A stretch of DNA of 53,705 nucleotides. Origin: an uncultured Collinsella sp. GTDB taxonomy: Bacteria > Actinomycetota > Coriobacteriia > Coriobacteriales > Coriobacteriaceae. Shown here piece by piece: positions 1 through 8,119 of this stretch. Within the stretch, counting starts at the first letter, position 1, and each line of letters opens with the position of its first letter. The position numbers and the translations under genes were made by a program. Below the pieces are notes generated by a model. The model was given only the letters and a program-made list of their open reading frames with translations, was not told the origin of the DNA and made no database searches. The DNA lies in contig CABUDI010000012.1 in the NCBI GenBank assembly GCA_902490305.1, positions 1 to 53,705 on the forward strand, in the 5' to 3' direction.

Positions 1-158
1 CGCACATGTGCGGATGAATGTGGGAGGTGTTCGGATAAAGTCGATAATCAAGGCAACTGCAAGAGGAGCCGTGTTGGTTTGGCTAGGTTCGGGTGCCGTC
101 CGCGCCGTGCGGTAGAATCGTAACCCTAAGATCACGAACCCGCATCGGAGCTCATTAC
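1..158. other. Upstream region of dnaE, beginning of window
   Basis: Non-coding leader before dnaE. The window opens with a 12-bp palindrome (CGCACATGTGCG, 1-12). A GGTAGAAT -10-like box lies at 111-118, about 40 bases before the dnaE start, with no convincing -35. The same GGTAGAAT/GGTAAAAT pattern recurs before several other genes here, which supports it as a promoter element. Confidence 0.4.
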
Positions 159-3100
159 ATGGCATTTGTCCATCTGCACAATCACACTGTTTTCTCCATG
201 CTCGACGGCGCAACCCGTATTCAGGATATGGTCAACCGCGCCGTAGAGCTTGGCATGCCCGCCGTGGCCATTACCGACCACGGCTACATGTACGGCGTGC
301 CCGACCTGGCGCTGGCCTGCGACGCCGTTAACCACAACACGCCCGAGTACAAAACCTGGAGCCACGACAAGGCCTTCTTGGAAAAGGACCGCCGCGACGA
401 GCTGGTGGAGCCCGATCCCGAGGAAAACCCGCGCGAGCATGCCCAGTATGTGAAGGACATGGCCATGTGGGACGAGAAGGGCAACATCGACGAGCTCAAG
501 CCGCCTCTGGTCATCAAACCCATCTTTGGCTGCGAGGTCTACTTTACGCCGGACGAGACGCTCGCCCGCGACCACAAGCCCGAGCTCTACCACATGATCC
601 TTCTGGCCAAGGACCAGGAGGGCTACGTCAACCTGATGCAGACGGTCTCCGAGGCCGCTGTGCAGGGCTTTTACTACAAGCCGCGCGTGACGCTCGACAA
701 CCTGCGCCGCCACGCCAAGGGTATGATCTGCACCAGCGCCTGCATCGCGGGCATCATCCCCAAATACATCGACCGCGGCGACATGGAAGGCGCCATCAAG
801 TGGGCCGAGACCTTCCGTGACACCTTCGATCCCGGCGACTTTTATATCGAGATCCAGGAACACGGCATCACCACCGACAACGGCCTGACCGACGAGCAGA
901 TGGACCGCACACTCATCGATATTGCCAAGCAGGTGGGCGTCAAGGTCATCGCCACCAACGACTTCCACTACCTGCGCCGCGAGGACGCGCCCGTGCAGGA
1001 CGTCATCATGTGCATCGGCATGAACGCCAAGGTCGACGACCCCAACCGCATGCGCATGACCGGCTCGGAGTTTTACATGAAGACCGAGGAGGAGATGCGG
1101 GCGATGTTCCCGTATTGCCCCGAGGCCTGCGACAACACGCTCGAGATCGCCGACAAGTGCTACGTGGAGCTGGACTGGGATTCCATCATCCTGCCGCGCT
1201 TCCCGCTGCTCGACCCCGGCGAGACGCACGAGAGCCAGTTCCGCCGCGAGTGCGAGAAGGGCCTGCGCCAACACTACGGTGACGACTGGGCCACGCGCGA
1301 GATCTGTGGCGTCAACATCAAAGAGCGCTTTGAGTACGAATACAAGGTCATCTGCGACAAGGGCTTTGCCGCCTACTTTTTGATCGTCGCCGAGTACGTG
1401 CAATGGGCCAAGGACAACGGCATCGGCGTCGGTCCCGGCCGTGGCTCGGCCGCCGGCGCTATCGTCGCCTACGCCATGAACATCACCGCGTTCGACCCGC
1501 TCGAGAACGGCCTGATGTTCGAGAGGTTCCTGTCCCCGCAGCGTACCGAGATGCCCGATATCGATATGGACTTCGACGATGAGCGGCGCCTCGAGGTCGT
1601 GGAGCACGTTCGCCAGCTCTACGGCCCCGAGAAGGTCACCCACGTTATCACCTACTCGACCATCAAGGCCAAGCAGGCCATCAACGATGCCGCGCGCGTT
1701 CTGGACTACCCGGTCTACATGGGCCAGCGCCTGTCCAAGATGGTCTCGAGCGACCCCAAGGTCAAGCTCAAGCAGGTGCTCGAAAAGCAACCCGGCAAAG
1801 AGGATCTGTTTAACCCCGACTTTGCCGAGGCCTATAAAAAGGATGACGACGCCCGCCGTATCATCGACACGGCGCTCTCGATCGAGGGCCTCACCCGTGG
1901 CGAGGGCGTGCACGCGTGCGCCGTCCTGATCTGCCGCGATCCCGTCAACGAGCATGTGCCCACCAAGCTCGATACCAAGGGCGGCGTCGAGATTACCCAG
2001 TACGAGGGCCATACCGTTGCCGACATGGGCCTGCTCAAGATGGACTTCCTGGGCCTGCGCACGCTGACGGTTATCTCTAAGGCCAAGGCAAACATCAAAA
2101 AGAACTTCGGCATCGACATCAAAGAGGAAGAGATCCCCTTTGACGATCCCGAGATCTTTAAGCTCATGGGCTCCGGCCACACCGCCGGCGTCTTCCAGGT
2201 CGAGTCCGCCGGCATGACGGCCACGATCAAGAACATGAAGCCCACCGAGTACAAACACGTCGTAGCATTGATCGCCCTGTACCGCCCGGGCCCGTTGGGC
2301 GCCGGCATGGTCTCGTCCTACATCAACCGTATGAATGGTAAGGAGCCGGCGGTCTCCTACGACGACCGCCTGGACGACATCCTGGGCGAAACCTACGGCA
2401 CCATGGTCTACCAGGAGCAGGTTATGCTCATCTCCGTCGAGATGTGCGGCTTCTCCAAGGGCGAATCGGACTCGCGTATCCGTAAGCCCGTGGCTAAAAA
2501 GAAGATCAAACTGCTCACGTCAACGGTGCTCCACTGGGAGGATGGCTCGGACGAGACCACCTACGACCACTGGATGAACGGCGCCATCAAGAACAACTAC
2601 ACGCGCGAGGTCGCCCAGAAGATTTGGGACGATGTTCTCGAGTTCGCGTCCTACGCCTTTAACAAGTCGCACTCCGCCGGCTACGCCATCCTGGTTATGC
2701 AGACGGCGTGGCTCAAGGCGCATTATCCGCACGAGTACATGGCGGCCGTTCTGACGTCCTATACGGGCAAGACCGACAAGATCGTGCATTACGTCTCGGC
2801 GTGCCGTCACGACGGCATCCCCGTGCTTTCGCCAGATGTCAACGAGTCCGGTACCGAGTTCACGGCTACCAAGGAAGGCGTGCGCTTTGGTCTGGCCGGT
2901 ATCCGCGGCGTGGGCACCGGCGTGGCGCAGGCGATTATCGCCGAGCGCGAGGCGGGCGGTCCGTTTAAGACGCTGCACGACTTTGTCGAGCGCGTGGACT
3001 CGAGCCAGGCCAACCGCCGTGTGATCGAATCGCTCATCAAGGCAGGCGCCTTCGACTCCACGGGGTATCCGCGTCGCCAGATGATGCACTTTGTGGATAA

Positions 3101-3962
3101 GAACAACCCTGAGAACATCATCGATGCCGCGGTAAAGCGCCAGAAGGACCGCGCGAGCGGCCAGACGTCGTTCTTCGACATGTTTGGCGACGTTGAGGGC
3201 TCGGGCTTTGAGGTGAGCGTGCCCGATCCGGACGGCCAGGAGTGGGACCGCCACCTTAAGCTGAGCCAGGAGAAGGAGGTTCTGGGCATCTATGTCTCGG
3301 ACCACCCGCTGCGCCCGTTTGAGTATGCACTAGCCAAGGCACGCGACTTCTCGTTCTCGCAGATCGACACTGGCTACGAAGTTCAGAATCCTACGGGCGG
3401 TACCATCAACCAGGAGATTCCCGAGGGCAAGGCGCTGTGGTGGGCCGGCATGGTCTCGAGCGTGTCCAAGCGCGTGACCAAAAACGGCGACCCCATGGGC
3501 ATCGTGCAGCTCGAGGACATGGAAGGCGAGGCCACGGTCGTGGTGTTCCCCAAGACCTACAAGGAGGCCGAGGGGTACCTGTACGGCGAGGTCGATCCCG
3601 AGACCGGTGCGCAGCTGTCCGACGCCTTTGTGCGCATTAAGGGCAAGCTCGAGCGCTCGGACCGCGGCGACCAGATCATCGCGCAGGAGATCGTGCCGCT
3701 TGAGCTTAACGAGGAGAACAACAAGCCCAAGGTGTTTGAGGTCATGGTGCCCAACAGCCGCTTTAGCCAGGGCAATATGGCGCGTCTCGCCACGGTGCTT
3801 ACCGCCAACCCGGGCGGCGACCGCGTGGAGATCTTTATCGAGCAGGTGGACGGGCGCGTACTGCGTGCCGAGGTACCGGCCAAGGTCAACGCACGCTCGA
3901 TTCCGCTGTTGGCAGAGGCAAAGGCCATCGTCGGCAACCAAGGCCGCGTGACGGTGATCTAG
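159..3962 (+). CDS. dnaE: DNA polymerase III alpha subunit (DnaE type)
   Basis: Replicative DNA polymerase catalytic subunit, 1267 aa, close to the usual length for DnaE. The N-terminus opens with a PHP-domain signature (FVHLHNHTVFSMLDG) and continues with PHP motifs such as AITDHGYMYG and FGCEVYFTP. The polymerase active site is present: MPDIDMDFD near residue 466 carries two catalytic aspartates, and KMDFLGLRTL carries the third. A C-terminal OB-fold region is recognisable around WWAGMVSSVSKRVTKNGDPM. I chose ATG 159 because a GGAG lies 8 bases upstream and family similarity begins there; the frame is open further upstream without similarity. Two oddities: an acidic insertion of about 40 residues in the PHP domain (after residue 65), and a fingers motif GESDSRIRKPVAKKK where most DnaE proteins have roughly GEADLLRRAMGKK. 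The gene probably stands alone under its own promoter. Confidence 0.96.
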   Translation: MAFVHLHNHTVFSMLDGATRIQDMVNRAVELGMPAVAITDHGYMYGVPDLALACDAVNHNTPEYKTWSHDKAFLEKDRRDELVEPDPEENPREHAQYVKDMAMWDEKGNIDELKPPLVIKPIFGCEVYFTPDETLARDHKPELYHMILLAKDQEGYVNLMQTVSEAAVQGFYYKPRVTLDNLRRHAKGMICTSACIAGIIPKYIDRGDMEGAIKWAETFRDTFDPGDFYIEIQEHGITTDNGLTDEQMDRTLIDIAKQVGVKVIATNDFHYLRREDAPVQDVIMCIGMNAKVDDPNRMRMTGSEFYMKTEEEMRAMFPYCPEACDNTLEIADKCYVELDWDSIILPRFPLLDPGETHESQFRRECEKGLRQHYGDDWATREICGVNIKERFEYEYKVICDKGFAAYFLIVAEYVQWAKDNGIGVGPGRGSAAGAIVAYAMNITAFDPLENGLMFERFLSPQRTEMPDIDMDFDDERRLEVVEHVRQLYGPEKVTHVITYSTIKAKQAINDAARVLDYPVYMGQRLSKMVSSDPKVKLKQVLEKQPGKEDLFNPDFAEAYKKDDDARRIIDTALSIEGLTRGEGVHACAVLICRDPVNEHVPTKLDTKGGVEITQYEGHTVADMGLLKMDFLGLRTLTVISKAKANIKKNFGIDIKEEEIPFDDPEIFKLMGSGHTAGVFQVESAGMTATIKNMKPTEYKHVVALIALYRPGPLGAGMVSSYINRMNGKEPAVSYDDRLDDILGETYGTMVYQEQVMLISVEMCGFSKGESDSRIRKPVAKKKIKLLTSTVLHWEDGSDETTYDHWMNGAIKNNYTREVAQKIWDDVLEFASYAFNKSHSAGYAILVMQTAWLKAHYPHEYMAAVLTSYTGKTDKIVHYVSACRHDGIPVLSPDVNESGTEFTATKEGVRFGLAGIRGVGTGVAQAIIAEREAGGPFKTLHDFVERVDSSQANRRVIESLIKAGAFDSTGYPRRQMMHFVDKNNPENIIDAAVKRQKDRASGQTSFFDMFGDVEGSGFEVSVPDPDGQEWDRHLKLSQEKEVLGIYVSDHPLRPFEYALAKARDFSFSQIDTGYEVQNPTGGTINQEIPEGKALWWAGMVSSVSKRVTKNGDPMGIVQLEDMEGEATVVVFPKTYKEAEGYLYGEVDPETGAQLSDAFVRIKGKLERSDRGDQIIAQEIVPLELNEENNKPKVFEVMVPNSRFSQGNMARLATVLTANPGGDRVEIFIEQVDGRVLRAEVPAKVNARSIPLLAEAKAIVGNQGRVTVI

Positions 3963-4000
3963 GGACGGCGTTGCTGGTCCGCGCGAGATTGGAGGAAGTG

Positions 4001-7000
4001 ATGGCGCAGGGGACGTTTGCGCAGGCGCTTCGTAAGGAGGCGGCGCTCAGCAGTACCTTTATGAAGGGGCGCTCGCTCATGCTCAACGGCGCCGTGCTGT
4101 CGTTTGAGGACTCCGGCTCGCGCTTCTCCAAAAATGTGACTATTGAGGGCACGGTGCGCGGCTCGCGCGGCGACCTGTACAAGACGCACGTGGCGCTCGA
4201 CATGGACGAGCACGAGGTTGTCGACTACGACTGCGATTGCCCCGCCGCCTTCCGCTATTCCGGCATGTGCAAGCACGCTATCGCCACGGCGCTGGCGTAT
4301 CTGGATGCCAGTGGCGCCGAGCCTGTCGAGGGCCTGCGTACGCCGGTCCGCACGTTTACGGCACCGCCCGCACAATCCAAACAGTCCGCACGCCCCGCGC
4401 CTAGCGCATCTTCGGTCAACCCCAATTTTCCCTTCCCGGCACCCGTCCCCACGAGCCCGAGCCTTGTGGCGGCGCTTTCCGATCTTTCGGACGCGCGCAT
4501 GGACGAGCTCGCGGCCATGCGCCGCAAGCTCGCCGGCACCATTGACCTCGATGCGCCCAAGGCAGTGCTGGAGCCCTCGCTGGTGCCGTACTACAATCCG
4601 CTGTTTGCCGATCGCTTTAACTGGGCGCTCGAGTTTCGCATTCGCTGCGGTTCGGTGTCCTACGTGGTTAAGGATATCGACGGCATGGCCGATGCCTATG
4701 TGCGCGGCGGTACGTTCTCCTATGGCAAGAAGCTTACGTTTGTCCATGTGCCCGAGGCATTCGACGACGTATCGACGAAGCTGCTCGACTTTGTCGCAAT
4801 GACGGTCGCCTACCTGAGCGATATTACGAGTTCGCGCTCGGCATCGTACGACTTTGCCCGCAGCGGTTTTGTCGCCGAGCGTCAGTTGCCGGTATCCGAG
4901 TATTCCGCCGTGTCCGTGCTGGACCTGCTGCGTGGCAGGACCCTGTCCTTTGAACCTGCTTGGTCGCGGGGGACGACGACGCATCGCGCCTACGAGGTGG
5001 CGGTCGAGCCGTCGCCGCAGGGGGAGGGCGAAGTCCCGGCCAAGCGCCCGCCGCTCCTTGCCGCCAAGATTGCACCGGCGGCGGGAGGCAGCTACGACTT
5101 GCGCCTGCCGGCCGATACGTATTGCTTTGTCGCTGGTGACGCAGCCTATCTGGTCGATATGCGCCGCGCACGCCGTACCGACACAGCGTTTGCCCAGCAT
5201 GCGGCACCGTTCCTATCGCACTTGTTGCCCTGCCGCACGCCGGTCCATATCGCCGCCGACCAGGTGGGCGAGTTCTGCCGCATGGCGCTGCCTATCTTGC
5301 GCGACTACACCGACCTGACCGCTCCCGCCGCGCTCGACGCCGTGGCGCCCGAGCCGAGCTTTGCCATGGCGATCGGCGTCGACGATGGTCTTGTGACCTG
5401 CAAGATTACGGTGACCTACGGCGATTGGTCGGCAGATCTCTTTAGTCTTGGTGCTCCGGGCAGTCCCTTCGAAGAACAACGCCCCGGCGTTCCGCCCCGC
5501 GATACGGTGGCGGAGTTTCGCGTTATGGACACGGCTGCCCTGTACTTCGATTTCTACGAGGGCGGCCTGGCGTTTGAGGAGCGCGATGACGAGAGCCTGT
5601 TCCACTTGCTGACCGAGGGCCTGTCTGCCCTGTCCGAGTTGGGCGAGGTCATGCTCAGCGACCGCCTGCGCCAGATCTCGGTACGCCCTGCGCCTAAGCT
5701 CTCGGTGCGCGCCACCGTCAAGAGCAACTTGCTCGACGTCGAGCTGGGTGCGAGCGGGCTTTCGGCGGCTGACCTTGCTGTCTATCTCGATTCGTATAAG
5801 CGTCACCAGACGTTTGCGCGTCTCACGTCGGGTGACATCGTGCGCCTGGACGAGGGTGCCCGCGCTGCGTTTGGCCTTGCCGAGGACCTGGGCGTCGATG
5901 CCGTCGACCTGCTCGACGGCGTGTCGCTTCCCGCGTCGAGCACCCTTTTTGTCGATAGCATGCTCGCGCGCACGCCAGCGCTTGAGGCCGATCGCGACGC
6001 TGCGTTCCTCCGTACCGTCGAGCGCCTGGACACGCTCGGCAAGATGGACTTTACGGTGCCCGCCTCGCTCAAGGCCACACTGCGTGGCTACCAGGTCGAC
6101 GGCTATCAGTGGCTCGGCTCGCTTGAGCACTTGGGCCTTGGCGGCATCTTGGCCGACGATATGGGCCTGGGCAAAACGCTGCAGATGATCGCGCACATTC
6201 TGGCGCGCGTGGAGGCGGGGGACACCAAGCCCACGCTTGTGGTGTGCCCTGCGTCGCTTGTGTACAACTGGACCGCCGAGCTGGAGCGCTTTGCCCCGTC
6301 GCTTGATGTGTGCGCCATTGTGGGTGCCAAGGCTCAACGCCGCGTGCAAATTGCCGGCGTGGCCGAGCATAACGTGGTGGTAACGTCGTATGACCTTATG
6401 CGCCGCGACATCGACGAATACGTCGAGCAGGACTTTGCCCGCGTGGTGCTCGACGAGGCCCAGTACATTAAAAACCCGCTCACCCAGGTGGCCCGCGCTG
6501 CCAAGCGCCTGCCGGCCGGCGTGCGCTTTGCCTTGACGGGCACGCCCATCGAAAACCGTCTGTCCGAGCTCTGGAGCATCTTCGACTTTTTGATGCCGGG
6601 CCTTCTGGGCACGCGCGACTCATTTGCCAAGCGCTTTGAGGGTCCCGTCGAACATACCGAGGGTGACAGCGCCGCTCGTCTGCAGGCGCTCGTGTCGCCG
6701 TTTGTGCTGCGTCGCGTCAAGGAAGATGTGGTGGCCGATCTGCCCGAGAAGATCGAGGATACGGTGATGGCGCAGCTTACCGGCGAGCAGCGCAAGCTCT
6801 ACCTGGCCAACCAGGACCGCATTGCCCAGCAAGTGCAGCACCGCGAGGCCGGGGAGTTTAAGAAAGACAAGCTCAAGGTACTTGCCGAGCTCACCAAGCT
6901 GCGTCAGATCTGCTGCGACCCGCATCTGCACTATGCGGACTACAAGGCGGGAAGCGCCAAGCTCGATACGTGCATGGAGCTCGTTCACGGCGCGCTCGAC

Positions 7001-7474
7001 GGCGGTCACCGCATCTTGCTGTTCAGCCAGTTTACGGGCATGCTCGATATCATCGGCAAGCGCCTGGTCAAGGAGGATATCGCCTTTCTTAAGCTTACGG
7101 GCGCATCGTCTAAGGAGAGTCGCGCCAAGATGGTTGCGCAGTTCCAGGCGGGCGAGGTGCCGGTGTTCTTGATTTCGCTCAAGGCGGGCGGCGTGGGCCT
7201 TAATTTGACGGCTGCCGACGTGGTCATCCACTACGACCCGTGGTGGAACGTGGCGGCGCAGGACCAGGCGACCGACCGCGCCCACCGCATTGGCCAGCAG
7301 CACACCGTGACCGTGTACAAGCTCATTGCCAAGGACACGATCGAGGAGCGCATCATGCAGATGCAGGAGTCCAAACGCGATCTGGTCAACAGTGTGCTCG
7401 GCGGCGACGGCATCTCGTCGGCGCTGTTTACGCGCGAGGATGTTCTGGCGCTGCTCGGTGGTGACGGTCGCTAG
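4001..7474 (+). CDS. SWIM zinc-finger SNF2-family DEAD/DEAH helicase
   Basis: Large (1157 aa) Swi2/Snf2-type ATPase predicted to translocate on DNA or remodel protein-DNA complexes. Order of domains: a SWIM zinc finger near residues 77-95 (CDCP ... GMCKH, a CxCxnCxH pattern), a long middle region resembling the bacterial SNF2-associated domain, the N-terminal helicase lobe from about residue 690 (LADDMGLGKT Walker A, DEAQYIKN as the DExx box, ALTGTPIENRLSELWSIF motif III), and the C-terminal lobe (LLFSQFTGMLDIIGKRL, DQATDRAHRIGQ). A TTG at 3971 is in frame, but ATG 4001 has GGAGG five bases upstream and is preferred. It begins 38 bases after dnaE and may be co-transcribed. The substrate is unknown; bacterial relatives are often called RapA/HepA-like. 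Family assignment is secure, the biological role is not. Confidence 0.93.
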   Translation: MAQGTFAQALRKEAALSSTFMKGRSLMLNGAVLSFEDSGSRFSKNVTIEGTVRGSRGDLYKTHVALDMDEHEVVDYDCDCPAAFRYSGMCKHAIATALAYLDASGAEPVEGLRTPVRTFTAPPAQSKQSARPAPSASSVNPNFPFPAPVPTSPSLVAALSDLSDARMDELAAMRRKLAGTIDLDAPKAVLEPSLVPYYNPLFADRFNWALEFRIRCGSVSYVVKDIDGMADAYVRGGTFSYGKKLTFVHVPEAFDDVSTKLLDFVAMTVAYLSDITSSRSASYDFARSGFVAERQLPVSEYSAVSVLDLLRGRTLSFEPAWSRGTTTHRAYEVAVEPSPQGEGEVPAKRPPLLAAKIAPAAGGSYDLRLPADTYCFVAGDAAYLVDMRRARRTDTAFAQHAAPFLSHLLPCRTPVHIAADQVGEFCRMALPILRDYTDLTAPAALDAVAPEPSFAMAIGVDDGLVTCKITVTYGDWSADLFSLGAPGSPFEEQRPGVPPRDTVAEFRVMDTAALYFDFYEGGLAFEERDDESLFHLLTEGLSALSELGEVMLSDRLRQISVRPAPKLSVRATVKSNLLDVELGASGLSAADLAVYLDSYKRHQTFARLTSGDIVRLDEGARAAFGLAEDLGVDAVDLLDGVSLPASSTLFVDSMLARTPALEADRDAAFLRTVERLDTLGKMDFTVPASLKATLRGYQVDGYQWLGSLEHLGLGGILADDMGLGKTLQMIAHILARVEAGDTKPTLVVCPASLVYNWTAELERFAPSLDVCAIVGAKAQRRVQIAGVAEHNVVVTSYDLMRRDIDEYVEQDFARVVLDEAQYIKNPLTQVARAAKRLPAGVRFALTGTPIENRLSELWSIFDFLMPGLLGTRDSFAKRFEGPVEHTEGDSAARLQALVSPFVLRRVKEDVVADLPEKIEDTVMAQLTGEQRKLYLANQDRIAQQVQHREAGEFKKDKLKVLAELTKLRQICCDPHLHYADYKAGSAKLDTCMELVHGALDGGHRILLFSQFTGMLDIIGKRLVKEDIAFLKLTGASSKESRAKMVAQFQAGEVPVFLISLKAGGVGLNLTAADVVIHYDPWWNVAAQDQATDRAHRIGQQHTVTVYKLIAKDTIEERIMQMQESKRDLVNSVLGGDGISSALFTREDVLALLGGDGR

Positions 7475-7497
7475 CCTCGCGCGGGATGGGGCTGCCG

Positions 7498-7533
7498 GGT
7501 CGGACCAGGTCACCGGTTCGTCCTGGCCCGACC
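7498..7533 (+). terminator. Hairpin after the SNF2 helicase gene
   Basis: A 12-bp inverted repeat with one mismatch (GGTCGGACCAGG at 7498 against CCTGGCCCGACC at 7522) follows the helicase stop by about 24 bases. There is no U-tract, so it may be a weak or factor-assisted terminator, or a processing structure. Confidence 0.35.
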
Positions 7534-7639
7534 GCTTGCCTGATCCGTTATGTGTTCATTTGCAATGCCGTGGATGGTTTGTCTGCCTTTGGGCATAAGA
7601 ACCATCGAGAACATTGGCACATCAGCAAAGGAGAATATC

Positions 7640-8002
7640 ATGGCGAAATTCTTTAAGGACCCCGACGGCAAGCTCATCGCTGCCCTTGGCGACGGCGTTG
7701 CGACCCCTGCCGGTTGCACGGAGCTGACTGCAAACACTGAGGACGCGGCGCACGAGAAGCACGTGCCTGTTGTCGAGACCGAGCGTGACGGTCACGTGAT
7801 TCGCGCACGCGTTGGCTCGGTCGAGCACCCCAGCCTGCCCGAGCACTACATTGAGTGGATCGCCCTTGAGGCCGAGGGCCGCTTAGAGGTCCATTACCTT
7901 GAGCCCGGCATGAAACCCGCGACGTTTTTCGCGGGCGGCTCCAAGACCGGTACCGTCTATGCCTACTGCAACCTGCACGGGCTGTGGTCCGCGACATTCT
8001 AG
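7640..8002 (+). CDS. Superoxide reductase (desulfoferrodoxin family, degenerate centre I)
   Basis: Small (120 aa) non-haem iron protein predicted to reduce superoxide to hydrogen peroxide without making oxygen, typical of anaerobes. The centre II iron ligands are visible in order: EKHVPV, VEHPSLPEHYIEWI and the C-terminal CNLHGLW (four histidines and one cysteine). The N-terminal 45 residues align with the desulforedoxin (centre I) domain of class I desulfoferrodoxins, but the paired cysteines are gone: DPDG stands where CxxC is expected and only one cysteine (AGC) remains where CC is expected. It therefore probably lacks the second Fe site, like class III enzymes. ATG 7640 follows AAAGGAG; the frame is open upstream without similarity. 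Monocistronic appearance, with its own hairpin downstream. Confidence 0.93.
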   Translation: MAKFFKDPDGKLIAALGDGVATPAGCTELTANTEDAAHEKHVPVVETERDGHVIRARVGSVEHPSLPEHYIEWIALEAEGRLEVHYLEPGMKPATFFAGGSKTGTVYAYCNLHGLWSATF

Positions 8003-8022
8003 GAGCGCGCCCCCGCTCGGGG

Positions 8023-8028
8023 TATCAT
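8023..8028 (+). promoter_or_regulatory. Possible -10 box upstream of the NAD-synthetase-like gene
   Basis: GGTATCAT resembles other GG-TAnnAT boxes in the window. If it is used, the 8049-8080 hairpin would lie in the 5' leader of the gene at 8120. No clear -35 is visible. Confidence 0.25.
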
Positions 8029-8048
8029 AGCTAGCATATGCACATGCA

Positions 8049-8080
8049 AGCGCCGACTGCATTATGCGGCCGGCGCTTTT
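8049..8080 (+). terminator. Intrinsic terminator after the superoxide reductase
   Basis: AGCGCCG (8049-8055) pairs with CGGCGCT (8071-8077) and is followed by TTTT. It sits 47 bases beyond the superoxide reductase stop and 40 bases before the next gene, so it could also act as a leader attenuator of that gene. Confidence 0.6.
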
Positions 8081-8119
8081 ACTACGATTTCGATGGTTTA
8101 CGACGGAAAGGGCTGAGCC

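Noticed and set aside
132..2258. Long open frame antisense to dnaE
   Set aside because: High-G+C coding DNA routinely keeps antisense frames open. The translation is rich in His, Val, Leu and Gly with no family signature, and dnaE on the other strand is certain.
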